Made by a program: the position numbers and the translations under genes. Under the pieces are notes generated by a model. The model worked only from the letters and a program-made list of their open reading frames with translations. It did no database searches and was not told the DNA's origin. A DNA stretch of 64,000 nt, from contig JAOANR010000002.1 in assembly GCA_030278955.1 (NCBI GenBank), positions 11,583,982 through 11,647,981 of the forward strand, written 5' to 3'. Numbering within the stretch: the first letter of the stretch is position 1; each line of letters starts with the position of its first letter. This DNA comes from Hygrophila difformis. Its lineage: Eukaryota; Streptophyta; Magnoliopsida; Lamiales; Acanthaceae. Positions 42,798-55,109 of this stretch are shown here, piece after piece.

Positions 42798-44317
42798 CTC
42801 TCATCAAGAAATCTGCAAGAACATTTTCATGAGATTTTATAACATCAATATCATAAGTATAGTATTGGCATTCAGCTTGCCATCTGATAATACGAGTTTT
42901 TTCAATTTTAGATTCAAGTTTATTTTTTAGAAAAGCTCTAACACTAGTATTATCAACCTTTAAAATATATTTCTTTGCAAGTAAGAATAAATGTCATTTT
43001 TTAAATGTTTTCCATACTGCAAAGAATTCCTTTTCGTTAATGTGCCAAAGTTTGGTTTGTTGTTCAGTGAACAACCCTCATGTGTATCTACAGGGTTCTT
43101 GACCCGTAGTAGTTTTTTTCATGAGCACTCCTGCCCATTGAAAACCATTGGCATCTGTATAGACTACCAGCTCATCCTCATCTTGAGGTATCGCGAGTTT
43201 TGACAAGCTATTACAGACTTGCTTTAGTTCGTCAATTCTCTTTGTATGGATTTCTTCCCATTTCCATTTAGAGATTTCAGTCTCTTTCACGAGTGGTCTA
43301 AAATCCTTTCTATATTTTGCAAGGTCTTTAATAAACATACCCACAAAATTTATAACTCCTAAGAAACTCTGAAGTTGTTTCTTGTCCTTTAATATATCAG
43401 GAAAATTACGGATTTTCTCCACAATGTATTTCTGTAACTCTATCCCTATTTCATCAATTTGAACTCCTAAGAATTCAATTTTGTTTGCAGCTGGGCCTTT
43501 TTCTCAGAGAGAACTAGACCTTCCCTGTGGCATGCATTAGAAAATATTTCAAGATGTTTAATATATGATCTTTAATATTTTAGATGCAATCAGAATGTCA
43601 TCAATGTAGACGAATAAACTCTAGATAATCTTTGAATAGATTATCCATTTTTTTTTTGGAATATCTGAGAGGCATTAGAAAGCCCCATTGGCGTAACATT
43701 CCAAATATATTGTCCTTGTGGGATGGAGAATGCTGTGAATTTCTTCGACTCATTCTCCATCTGAATCGGATAGAAACCAGATTTGCAATCAAATTTAGAA
43801 AACACTTTAGCACCTTGATGCAATCAATTAAGTGTTCTCTACTCGGAATGTAATAACCATCGAACTGTATTATTTTATTAATACCTTGATAGTTTATTAC
43901 CAACCTGGGTTTACCTCTTTTTATTTCACCGTGGTTTCTTACCAAGAATTCAGGGCTACTATAAGCTGAGAATCCAGGCTCGATAAGTTTAAGATCGATA
44001 TGATCCTTGATAATTTGTTGCATATCTTTCTTATCCTGCATATTCTTTAAGATGGGTTTGTATCGAACATACTCATATTTATATTGTTCTTTTACCTGTA
44101 GTGTAGCTTCGATCTTGTTTTTATCCCACCATGTCAGAGGATCCTCGTTAAAGTTTCTTTGGATAAGTCTTTTGACATTTTCGAGGGACAATTTAGTTTC
44201 CCCATCAATGTCTAATGAAGTTATATTTAATGACTTCATTTCCTGCATTTCTTCATTGCGGTTTATAATTTCCTCAATAGAAGCTTCAGCAAATCCTCGC
44301 TGTCTAAAAGACAACAA
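42798..44317 (-). pseudogene. Endogenous pararetrovirus reverse transcriptase-RNase H, decayed
   Basis: Minus-strand frames match a caulimovirid polymerase. The RT N-terminal half (44317 to about 43820) includes KPRLVINYQGIN. The middle (43823-43641) is in another frame and includes FDCKSGFY and TPMGLSNA. The catalytic YIDD is encoded at 43606-43595 in a further frame, and the RNase H region (43422-43078) has VVYTDANG. At least three frameshifts and a stop within RNase H (near 42990) disable it. The 5' genes (movement, capsid, protease) are missing, because the fragment ends near 44336. Confidence 0.85.
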
Positions 44318-44336
44318 AGCCTTACCAAACTTTCTT

Positions 44337-45882
44337 TTATCCTGTATTTTTGGATGGGTTATGGCATGGAAGCCGGAACGAGGACCCTGTTATTCCCAAC
44401 ATTTCCCGAAGGCCCGGTATCAAAACAGCTGACAAAGAAGTTCGTGACCAGAATTGCGGAGCTGTTGAACTGGAGATTTGAAGAGGAACTGTTGAAAGCC
44501 AAAGCCGGGAACATGGGCCTGAAGCTGTTGATCCAAAATGAAGACCCCGGACCCACTTCAATGGATCCGGGCATACATCAGTAATCAAGGAGCAGCCGGA
44601 ATGTCGATCGCCGGAATCGTGACCAGAACCCCCACCGGAACCCTGCCGGAGATTGAACATTTTATAAAGTTGTATTTCAGTTTCAACAAGTGCATGCATG
44701 CACGTGAATAAATTAAACAAGTGAAAGCAAACCATTCGTACGACGCCATGCGACCTTTATGACGCCAGCCATAACGTACGACGCTAGACTCAGCTAGCGT
44801 CGTAGGACGTTCACGTCGTCCCGAGGAGATCCAGCACCCACGATGCCAATCTTCATCTACGACGCCCACCTAGTTCCGTGTCGTAGACCGCGACGCCAAC
44901 TTAGCTCCGCATCGTAGACCTTGGATCACGTCATCAACTCAGCCAGGTGATCCTACGACGCTATCCTCCATCTATGACGCCAGGCATGTTCCATGTCATA
45001 GCCGAGGACAGCATTGTCCACTCTGCCGAGGACCCCTATGACGCCAGACTCCTTACGACGCCAGTCCAGCTCCACGTCGTCGACTCGTTTGGCGTCATAA
45101 CCTGTCCAGATTAGGGTTTTCATTGCTTGTTTAATTCCTAACTTGGATTATTGATTCCTTTGTAATTCCGGATGCCTATATATAGGCCATCCTTGACATT
45201 GTATCATTTAACCTTTTGATGATATAAACAAATATTGAGTGATTATTTCTCTTTGGTTTCATCCGAGAGCTTCAAAGGGTTCATCCATGAGTTTCCACCA
45301 TTGTTGGATCCTCCTTTCGAGCTTGGAGGTGTGCTCGATTGTATAGACGCCATAAGAATTAACGGAAGAGGGATTAGGCGGTACAATCGTGCACAATCGA
45401 GTCCGATTTTGTGTTTTCCAAATTGGTAGCCTTCATCTATCCTTTTTCCTTTATTTTGTTTTGTGTTTGATAATCAATTCCAACACCGATCCATGGCATA
45501 ATTTCTGGTATCAGAGCCATTATTGGATTGATTATCCTTCTTTTCCACCGTTTAAATCAAAAATCCAAAAATACTTTGTGTTCTTCATTTTCTCTTTTTG
45601 GCCGTTACCGTTCCATCTGTTTTCTTGGTCTTGCTTTGTTTGTTTTTTAGTTTTGATTGCATATTTGGGTTACCCATGATTATAGCTATCCATTGATACC
45701 ACTTTCACGTTCGTCCGATCCCATTTGTGGATTTCGAGTTTTAACCGAGAGCTTGTTCTTGGTTAGAATTTAATTTTCACAATTTTCGTGTGTTTTTGTG
45801 GTTTAATTTGGATATAATTGTGGTTTTAGTGTTTTAATCGGTCTTATATGTGGCTTAAATCCATTTTCAAGTGATTTCCGAG
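44337..45882 (+). mobile_element. LTR remnant with GACGCC repeats, TATA box and tRNA-iMet primer site
   Basis: From 44735 to about 45075 many variants of TACGACGCCA and its complement are scattered, including GACGCTAG/CTAGCGTC. GCCTATATATAGGCC (near 45174-45188) is a good TATA box. TGGTATCAGAGCC at 45506-45518 is a tRNA-iMet primer site, so an LTR ends shortly before it. No gag follows because another element enters at 45883. The left border is undefined. An open frame at 44354-44584 has no recognisable domain. Confidence 0.6.
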
Positions 45883-48800
45883 TGTAACATCCCGGATAAT
45901 TATTTCATAATTAAGTTAATTAATTATGATTAATTATTTAAATTGGGCTCAATTACATATAAATTGTGTTATGGGAATTATGGTAGAAGCCCAACCATAA
46001 TTAAGAGAGCAAGTAAGGGAACCCAAGACAAGTCCAACCTATATGAAAGAAGTGTAGTATTGGAATTGTGTAGGGGGGGCAAGGTGCAATTAATGAATTG
46101 CTATTAGGCCCTTGGACTTTAATTGGGGGAAAAAGGGGGTTTTGTCTTCATTCCACAAGGTAAGTCACGAAATCAAGAGAAATGGGGGAAAGGGGCGACG
46201 GGTTTTGGAGGGAGGAAGAGAAGACTCCATTGTTGAAGCTTGAAGGTGGAGAGCTCGAAATTACTTAGGTATGGTTTTGATTTTTGTATTTTTCTCTCTT
46301 TCTTTTCTTTTCCACCCTCTTTTCTTCCCCATTTTTCTTCTCCACCGGAGTGGAAAGCGGCGGCCATGGTGGCTGCCACCGCCGAACGGAGCTTGGGGCG
46401 GAGGGGTGGCGGTGGCGACATGGGGGAAGGCTGGAGGCGCCGCCTCCAGCCGGTGGTGGCGCACAGCGCGCCTGTGCCCGCTGTGGTGGTGGCGAGCAGC
46501 GGCTGCTCTGTCGCCACTGCTGTGGTTGCGCCGGCGAGGTGGTGGTGAAGGCTGCACGGTGGTTGCATGGTGATGGCGAGGATGGCAGGTTCCGGTGGTG
46601 GTGAACGGCGGCAGTGGTGGTGGTGTTGGGATGTATTCACATTTTGGCTTTTTGGTGCTATTTGAATGTATAGTTTGCTTTGGGGTATGATTATGTGTGT
46701 ATTGTTATTGTTTGTTGGATTGGTGATTAGTTTGATAAATTGGTTGTAGAATATGTGCAAATGTTGATGATGGATTCTTGTATTTGCTAAAATTGGGGTT
46801 AGTGTGGAAATACGGTTTGGGGATTTACTTGGTTGTTGGTTTTCCTTGTAGAAGGTGTGTTTGATCTTGTCTAATTATGCTCAACTGTTGACTCTTGATA
46901 AGTTAGTTTGGGATTCTTGAATTAGTTGGTTAATTCTTGAATATTTGAGCTAGTTGAGTACTTTAGTTGATGGTGTGATTAATTGGTAATTTTCTTGAAT
47001 AAATGGAGTGAAGTTTTTGATTGAACAAAGTTGGATTTTTATTTTAGAACTTGGAAATGCATTCTTGGGTTAAAGGCTTAAATGGATTTTGAGATGTTGA
47101 AGTGATGCCCTTGTTTAAATGTTGTTTGTTATATTTATGTTATAGGAGTTACTATATGAGTCTTGGTGTGCTAGTTAGAGAATAAAATGAATTTATTGGA
47201 TTATGTTGATAATTGAGAATTTGATATTATATATGTGATTTAAGTTAAATGTGCAATTGAGAAATGGAGGGATGACTATTATTTATTTAAGTGTTTAAAG
47301 ATCTTGAATTTGGGAATTAAATGCTATTGTTATGTTGCTTTGAAATTATGTACCTTGTGAACTCGTGGTCTATTGTGGATTTGGAAAGCATGAGTTATTT
47401 TGATGTTTTGGCTATGCTTGAATTAATTAGATGATGTTGCTAGTGTTTTGATACGAGAATACTTGAATGCTTGAAGAACTTGTAGAATATGGGTGGCATG
47501 TTGGATTGATTTATTCTTAATATTATTGATATTGTTGGGTTATTCTATAATTAGTTAATTCTATGTTGGTAACATCGAATGTGAATCGTTGAAGTATTTG
47601 TTTGGTGGGATTGATGAAGGGGATTGGAGGTGGATGTTGTATTTGAGAAAGAAGGAGACGAATGTATTGGTATTGTTAGAAATATTTTAATTCTTATGAT
47701 ACTAATTGTGTGCAGGGAAATAACCATGAAGTCGTTGGACGGGTGAAGACTTATTGGAGAGGAAGCTTTGAAGATTTATAATAAAGGCAAGGGTTAGAAT
47801 AGCATTTTTGATAGGGGTTAGGTCATGAACTTAGGAATAGACTACCATTATATTAGTCTTCGTTGCCTTAGATTGGGAATTTCCGTGTGATCGGATTCCC
47901 TGCGAATCTTGCCTTAGAAATTAGGGAATGCCGGGTGGACGGCTTCCGTGCGAATCGATTATGAATTTATGCTTTCGAGTCGTGAGATTGGGCATGCGTT
48001 TAGTATTATTATGATTGGTGATATATTATGCTTTCGAGGATATAGATATCATGTTTATGCTTTCGAGTTGTTAAACTGGGCATACTTGATTATTGATTAT
48101 CTTGGGCATACATATTGTGATGATTATGTGTTTATGCTTTCGAGAACTATGTTCTGGGCATGTAGGCTTTCGAGAGCGAGATGCTCTGGGCCAGTACCCG
48201 CTAGATGTGGTTCGATCCTTGGGGATGCCACTCCGTAAGTCCACTTGACCCATTATGCATGTAGTGCTCGCGGCGGGGGCACTGTAGGTATCTCTTCCGA
48301 CCATTAAGGTGAGGTGGAGCCTTAATGGGGAAGAATGCCAGCCATGGTATTAGGATGTGCGCTAGACATTCTTCTGTGTTGCATTTAGGGTAGATAGACA
48401 CTATAGGTCATAACATATCATCTCATCATTCATCATGCATCCTTTATGGCAGTGGTTGAAGCACCGGTATGGGACGGTGTGATGTTTAATTCCTGTATTT
48501 ATTTATGTCTTTAAATATTGTTATTATTATTATTGTGGTTATTATTATTAGCATAGTATTATTATTAAAGTACCCCATTTCCCCTGCTATATCTATTCCT
48601 TGCCAGTATGTTGTACTGGCACCTTGTGGCTGTTGTCTGTTTTATAGATCCTCTTACGGATAGCGCAGAGCACGATGATGGGGGTTCGGGTTGAGCGGAC
48701 TAGCTAGGCTGCATTCCTTATATTTGTTGTTAGAATAAATATTATATGTTCTTTCCTGATCATCAGTTATTCCCTATATGTGATCGGTGGATCACATATG

Positions 48801-49053
48801 ATTTATTTATTGGTTATTTCTGGTATTGGATGTGTGGCCATGTCATTATATTATTTCAGGGCTTGTCGCCCGGATATGCCATGTACTGTTCCTCGGGTTA
48901 TGTACGGTTTTGTTGGCATTTATTTGATTGTGATACAGGTTTGTATTTATGCCTCGCTTCGTATTGACTATCTAAGCTGAGTGATCGACAGTTTAGAATA
49001 GTTAATACGGCGGCGACGTCGCGAAAATGGTTTTAAATTTTCGGGGCGTTACA
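45883..49053 (+). repeat. 5' LTR of the large non-coding element
   Basis: This is 3171 bp. A pyrimidine-rich then GC-rich GGC/GGT-biased block lies at 46270-46620, and long AT-rich sequence follows. At about 47965-48180 the phrase TATGCTTTCGAG recurs four or five times at irregular spacing, each followed within 15-20 bases by TGGGCAT or a variant. ORFs of about 100 codons in the GC-rich block overlap in several frames and are not credible genes. Confidence 0.85.
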
Positions 49054-49670
49054 GTTGTTATCAGAGCCAAGTTTGCTCTATTTTGTGCTTAGAATTTGAT
49101 AAAAGCATGTGGTGAGGTGTGCGGGGATTGCATATAGGATAAGTTGCATTGTCAGATGCTAGTTAGATTTATTATTATTACATTGGTTTTCTGATTTATA
49201 TACTGCGCTCTTTGTGGATTCGAGTCATGGTTTGCAAGATAACTATGGATGAATAACAAGGATATTCCGAGAGATCTATTCTTTAATTATGTTAGCAATT
49301 CGTTTAGAAGTTGCTGAATAATTATTTCTATTATTACTACTGCTTGCTTGGTAATTCTTTTAGCTTATTGTATTGTGATAATGTATGGGATCTGTCTTTA
49401 AGGTAATTGCAGGTATTGAACAACGGGACACGTACGTCCATGCCATGCAGATATGTGATGATGATCCATTGTCAGCAGATGATTAGAACGTCAGGAGAAT
49501 AATATCTCAGACATTTTTAAATCTTCAAGATGTATATGGTAACCCATCCGGTTGTAGCGATTGACGGAATTAAGATGGCATTTAATTCGAGACATCGAAT
49601 TGAGTATGCCGCACAGATTATTTGGGGGCGATGATGCGAGTTAATAACGGAAGGCGTAATGCTCGTAATG

Positions 49671-49706
<36 letters not shown>

Positions 49707-51420
49707 TTGGATATGCTTTATTTCTCAATCCTTTCATTTCATTTTCTTAATTACGAGAAAATGAATCCTCCCATTATTTCCTTATCTCTTTGCCGATCCT
49801 TTGGTGTACGTTTCAATGCCAGTTCTTTTCTCTGAATTGAGCTTTCCCATTTGCATCTTGCACCGTCAAATCACTCTTGAGGCCATCTGAATGGTTCTCA
49901 TTGATATTCTGTCAGCATTGATATTTTTCATGCCGTTTCAATATTTTAAATAATTCGAATTTCATTTCAGCTGCACTGATATATGTAAATGCATTTATCT
50001 AAATTTTCAAACCTCCCTATCGTTCTCCATTATTGTATGATAACTTTGCCATCGACTTCCTTACGTCTTCTGGAAGTCCTTGTATATCCTTCGGAGTCCG
50101 CTCTTTCTTCCTCGCTATCATTTGCCATTCTTAGTTCATACTACTATTCATTTCCACCCGGAGTAGAATAGTTACTTACAGGGCATTCCGTTAATTCCTC
50201 ATGTTTTCTACTTATTTATTATCCCTACAATAATTTGGAGTCTCTATCAGTCAGTGTCATTCCTTTTACCAATCCGAGTCATCTCATAATTGGTTCACTT
50301 ATTTAATTATCATTGTTCCATTATAAAATGACTCCCGTCTCAGTAACCTTACTTCCGCAAACAACGATTTTAGTTGTTTTGCATTCCTTTCCACCTGTAT
50401 CCGAAGATTTTGACTCCAGATATAATTCTGAAGTTATCGTACTCCTGGAGAGTCAGTACCACTTTCTACCTTGTGTTGGAGATTGTTTGTTTCTTTCTGT
50501 GATGCGGATTCATTCCGAGGCGAGGAATCCTATGGAACTGTTGAGATAATACTGCACCTTGTGCAATTGCCATAAGGGGGTATGAAGCAAAACATCCAAC
50601 AATGTGAAGTTGAGAGCGACTGATTCAAGATTTAAATAGACAATCCGGAGCAGAACTCAGTCCTAACATAATTCTAATAAATTCTGGGGGAATACTTAAC
50701 TATTTAACAGTTACGAATTGTGTAATATATCATCGAATGAGATGGAATCTTGGAATGCCATCAAGACTAACACTACGAGCCGTAGATTAAGATGGTTCCC
50801 GGGGAGAAATTCACTGAGGTTGGGATCAACAAGCATGGAAATTGAGTGGGTTGTATCAAATTTCCAACATTTCAATGAGAAAACACGAGACTGACGAGAG
50901 AATTGTGTGATGAGATACAACAAAACATAGAGCTTCAGGCCAACATAACGACTGCATCTCAGAAATCGTGATGCATGCCGTAAAAAGTGTGATGAGAAAC
51001 ACGACAGAAGCGTGAGGCATGCAGGTTACCAGCGGATGATGAACTCATTTGAGGTGGCGCATCTAATTGATCTGTCGAAAGTCGATGGAGATTTATGGGA
51101 AAAAGCCCACTGTTTACATTGGAATGATAAATATGATCTGGTTGTAACGACCGGATATAAGCTTGTGAGCTGGGTTCCAGTGTAGCAAGAGAAACATCTG
51201 GTAATGTTAGATTTCTGTTATGATAGCCAAAGACGTTCGGGTGTCACATTGGCACTATCTAAGAACTATTGTCTCAACACGTGTTCAGGACACAATGTCG
51301 GGAACCGAAAGAATCGTGTAGGAAGTGCTCAGACTTGGACCTCACCTCAATTCAATGGAAATAACATATTGATCCATACCCTTATGTCATTCGAGGACGA
51401 ATAATCCTAAGGGGAGGGAT
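49054..51420 (+). other. Non-coding interior of the large element, with primer site and PPT
   Basis: The primer site TTGTTATCAGAGCC (49056-49069) matches tRNA-iMet with one change from the usual TGGTATCAGAGC. A TA microsatellite lies at about 49674-49702. No ORF above 80 codons is convincing and no gag or pol motif is visible. The polypurine tract AAGGGGAGGGAT (51409-51420) adjoins the 3' LTR. Confidence 0.75.
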
Positions 51421-51571
51421 TGTAACATCCCGGATAATTATTTCATAATTAAGTTAATTAATTATGATTAATTATTTAAATTGGTCTCAATTACATATAA
51501 ATTGTGTTATGGGAATTATGGTAGAAGCCCAACCATAATTAAGAGGAGCAAGTAAGGGAACCCAAGACAAG
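51421..51571 (+). repeat. 3' LTR of the large element, first segment
   Basis: This matches 45883 onward (TGTAACATCCCGGATAATTA). It breaks at ACAAG (51567-51571), the target duplication of the inserted gag-only element, and continues at 59600. Confidence 0.9.
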
Positions 51572-54500
51572 TGTAATACCCGGGGTTTTTACAACGCCCA
51601 AAGAAACGAAATAAGATTTATTTCCGAGAAGAAAATAATTTATTACAATAAATTATTGCTCGGAAATGGCGTGACCGATAAATTCAAAGAATTCGAACCC
51701 AAATTTTGGTCAAGTCGAAATGGGACGAAAGAGGGAAAGGAATCCCGAAGATATTCCATGGATTAATCCCAAAAGAATTGGAATTAAATTCAAGAAGGAG
51801 AAGAATTTTAATTCCAAGAACCCGTGAAGTCGGAAATAAATTAATTAGATAAATTATTGCACGGGAACCACAGGACGACGAAATTCAAGCCGACGGATTC
51901 GAACTCGACGAATTCTTGATTTCAAATATGAAATTCATTGGAGTCAAAATAAAATTTAGAAAGGAATCGTAACCCCAGAAATGACCCGAAAAGTCGAACC
52001 GAAAACGTAGGGGATAGAAACCCGATCGAGAAAAGAAGAAAAGACCCGACGGACCACGCGGACCGCCGAACCGGCCGGTCCGGCCGGCCCGCGCTGTCCG
52101 CGCGCCGCCGCGCGGCCACCGCGCGGCCAAGGGCGTCGCGACGCCAGGCCTGGCACACGTGCTCCGCGCGACCATAGGGGTGGGTGCGCGCCACCTCCGC
52201 GCCAGAGGGGCTGAAGGTGCAATCTTTCCATTCGGGGGTGATTTTCTTGCCGAAATTACAACTCCCTTCGAGGGAAACCAAATCCCAGCCTTAAGGAAGG
52301 CTTAGGGGCGGCTGGGGAGCCTCAAAACCCTAATCCCACAGAAAACCCATCCCCACCATACTTACAAACTCCCTCTCCAAGCCAAACCCTCCCGACGAAG
52401 CTTTCCGGCGAACATTCCGGCGACGACGAGGTGAACGGGACTGAGCCACGGCTTCATTGAACCTTGGTAAGTCTTAATATATCGTTCCATCAGTCCATGA
52501 GTCTCCCAAACTCAAATTCTAACACTATTTCCTTACTACGATTTCACGTCGGAAAACGAACAAAAAGCGATCGGAGAAGTTGGCCGTTCGTCGTGACCCT
52601 AGGACGTCCGGAAACCCAATCCAGCGACCCTATCATCATTCTAAGTAAGTTAAAACCTTACTCACAAATTTTCGTGGTTGTTTGTTGTTTAAATCTCGAG
52701 ATATAGGCTTGTAACAAAAATCGGTTTTCAAAAACCCAATTTTCGTCCAACTTTAAAGACTCGCCAAAAACTCGACCTTCGGGAATTCAAACCGAAAACT
52801 TTTCAACATAAAAGTTGTTCCTAACACCTTTATCTATCTTGTGTCCAAATTTCAGCCATTGACATTAAGTTTTGCTATCCCAATTTTCGCCATGAACTTT
52901 CTGTATCAAACCGAACGATTCAAATCTGTGGCAGATTCCTTCATTCAACTTGATGCATGTTTTTCACCCATTTTTCGAATGATTTAACTTTGCATTTCTA
53001 AACAAAAGTTGTAGATAATTGTGTCTAGATTATGCCTACAAAATTTCACGAATTTTGGTGTTCATTTGATATGTCAATCGGCCAAGTTTTTAGAACTGTT
53101 TTGAATTCGTTTTAAGGGCCATGAGTATGCAGTGAGTTGCACTCGATTTTTGAGTACCAAGAATTCATTATTTCCAAAAACTTAAAACATGAAAGTTGTT
53201 CCTTAATGTGTCGTGTAGTTACTGTAAAAATTTCACATCGATTGGTTTTGAAATGAATTTTTAATCGGCATTACACGAACCTGTGACGAAAACAGTTTTT
53301 AAGACAGAAATTATTCTTTGCAATAAACTCAAATTTCAACTCACTTCGGAACCTTATTTCCAAAAACTTAAAACATGAAAGTTGTTCGTGTGTGTGTTTT
53401 TGAATTACTGGCCAAGTTTCAGAATTTTTGGAGGAAAAACGAATTTTAAATTAAGAAAGGCGTAAACTGCCTCGAATAGGATTTTTCGAACTTGAGAAAA
53501 CTCGAACTACGAAAACGCGATATCGATCATTTGATAACTTTGAAATACGAACTTTCGAAAAATCCCGTTCACTAGGCTGAGCCGATCTTCATACTATCAT
53601 TATCTTTGAGACTGCCTCGTTAGTGGTCTCCTTACTATGCCAAAACGGCAGTTGTGCACATGGCCTGCCAAATCGGTAGTGGGAAATACGCGGCCTGCCC
53701 GAATGGTAGTGAAACCGTTTGAAAGGCCTGTCAAATGACAGTCGATATACACGCCTGTCAAATCGACGGTAGATACACGTGGCTAGCCAAAACGGCAGTC
53801 AATACTGATATGGCTGCGGCCGCCGGTTCACCGGCTAACTGATTATGATTTTTGAGACTGCCTCGTTAGTGGTCTCCCATTGTTTTGGACTGCCTCGTTA
53901 GTGGTCCTATCTTGAGATTGCCTCGTTAGCGATCTCCCGGTATGGTGTCCTCTTCTTAGTTTACGGGATACAAATATAAAAGATTAGTGTGCGTATTTAA
54001 GTATGATGGAATTTATTTATCACGCTTTCGATTATGTTTCTAAATTACGTCTTAAATTATGTTATTAAATTACGCTTTTAAATTAAGTCCTTTAATCATG
54101 TTTTCCGCTGCAGATAAAATATGTGTTTTTCAATTTATGCATGGAAAGTGAAATCTTTGGTTTAAACACATGTGACCCCTTAAATTGTCTGTTAGGTATT
54201 AACTTACTCAGTATTTTATATACTGATAAAACCCGTTGTTCATTTTTCTTTTACAGAGTATGAAGACATGGCATGATCATATGCACGCATTCGGGGCTCG
54301 GGATTTTTGAATACTATACACGTTGCATTCTAGTCTAGACTTTAGATATTACTTTGTATTGGCCATGTCGGCCTATGGTTATTTTTCCGCTGCAATTTAA
54401 TCATCGCACATGAATTTACAACATTATCTTAAGTTAAGTATTTTCCGGACTTGTTTTAAATTATTGTCGAAAACCCATAGCCTTGCATCTCTTTAGCAAG

Positions 54501-54576
54501 CTCGAAGAAGTCGTGTCTTGCTAGGGAGGTGCAGCGGTGGCACCCCGGCCTGGGTTATCAAATCCGGGGTGTTACA
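51572..54576 (+). repeat. 5' LTR of the gag-only element
   Basis: This is 3005 bp. It includes a very GC-rich patch (52055-52160, CCGGCCGGTCCGGCC and CGCGCGCCGCCGCGCGG), a pyrimidine/CCGGCG-rich stretch near 52400, and a cluster of imperfect repeats at 53600-53940 (GACTGCCTCGTTAGTGGTC three times plus degenerate GCCTGCCAAATCGGTAG units). No credible gene. Confidence 0.9.
53600..53940. repeat. Imperfect short repeats in the LTR
   Basis: GACTGCCTCGTTAGTGGTC occurs near 53609, 53854 and 53889, with the variant GATTGCCTCGTTAGCGATC near 53915. Between the first and second copies are units of the type GCCTGCCAAATCGGTAGTG. The second LTR repeats all of this at 58630-58965. Confidence 0.8.
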
Positions 54577-54579
54577 GAG

Positions 54580-54591
54580 TGGTATCAGAGC
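54580..54591 (+). other. Primer binding site, tRNA-iMet
   Basis: TGGTATCAGAGC lies three bases after the LTR end. It is the complement of the 3' end of initiator tRNA-Met and standard for Del/Tekay-type elements. The 520 bp up to the gag ATG are AT-rich and non-coding. Confidence 0.92.
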
Positions 54592-55109
54592 CCGGAAATA
54601 TTTTTAAATTATTATTATTATTTTGGCCAATATAGAGGCCCGAGATTTTTAAACAAATATTAATATTATTTTAAAATTTTTAAGTACCATTATTATTATT
54701 TAAATTTTAAGTTTTGTTTCCATGGAACAAAATTTATTTGAAACCCATGGGAAATATTTACATATGCATAGAAATTTTTCCAACAAGTTTTTAAAGTCAC
54801 GAAAATATTTTTCGGGGTTGGGGTAGCATTGTATAAAGCATACATGCATTTGCATACATACATACATGAATATCGCGCTAATTTTTTTTATGTGAATTAA
54901 CAGTGCCAAAACTCTTACCTTCAAATTGGTCATGACCTTGACTTAGAAGCGTTTGCTTTAAACTAATTCTGCCTCAGTCTTATAATTTGATCACCTAAGT
55001 TTAACATTCTCCTATCTATTACCTCTTTACAATCCTACCTTATAGATTTTCTTGAACGCTAACTTGCCTTAGATTAGAAACTCATCTTTACGTGCGTTGA
55101 TAACAGAGA

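Noticed and set aside
44354..44584. 76-codon plus-strand ORF as a gene
   Set aside because: It is short, overlaps a minus-strand open frame, has no recognised domain, and is bounded by decayed repeats.
51885..52281. Overlapping GC-rich ORFs in the gag-only element's LTR (also 56909-57305)
   Set aside because: They appear in multiple frames through a CCGGCC/GCGCGC patch and have no domain. They are compositional artefacts.
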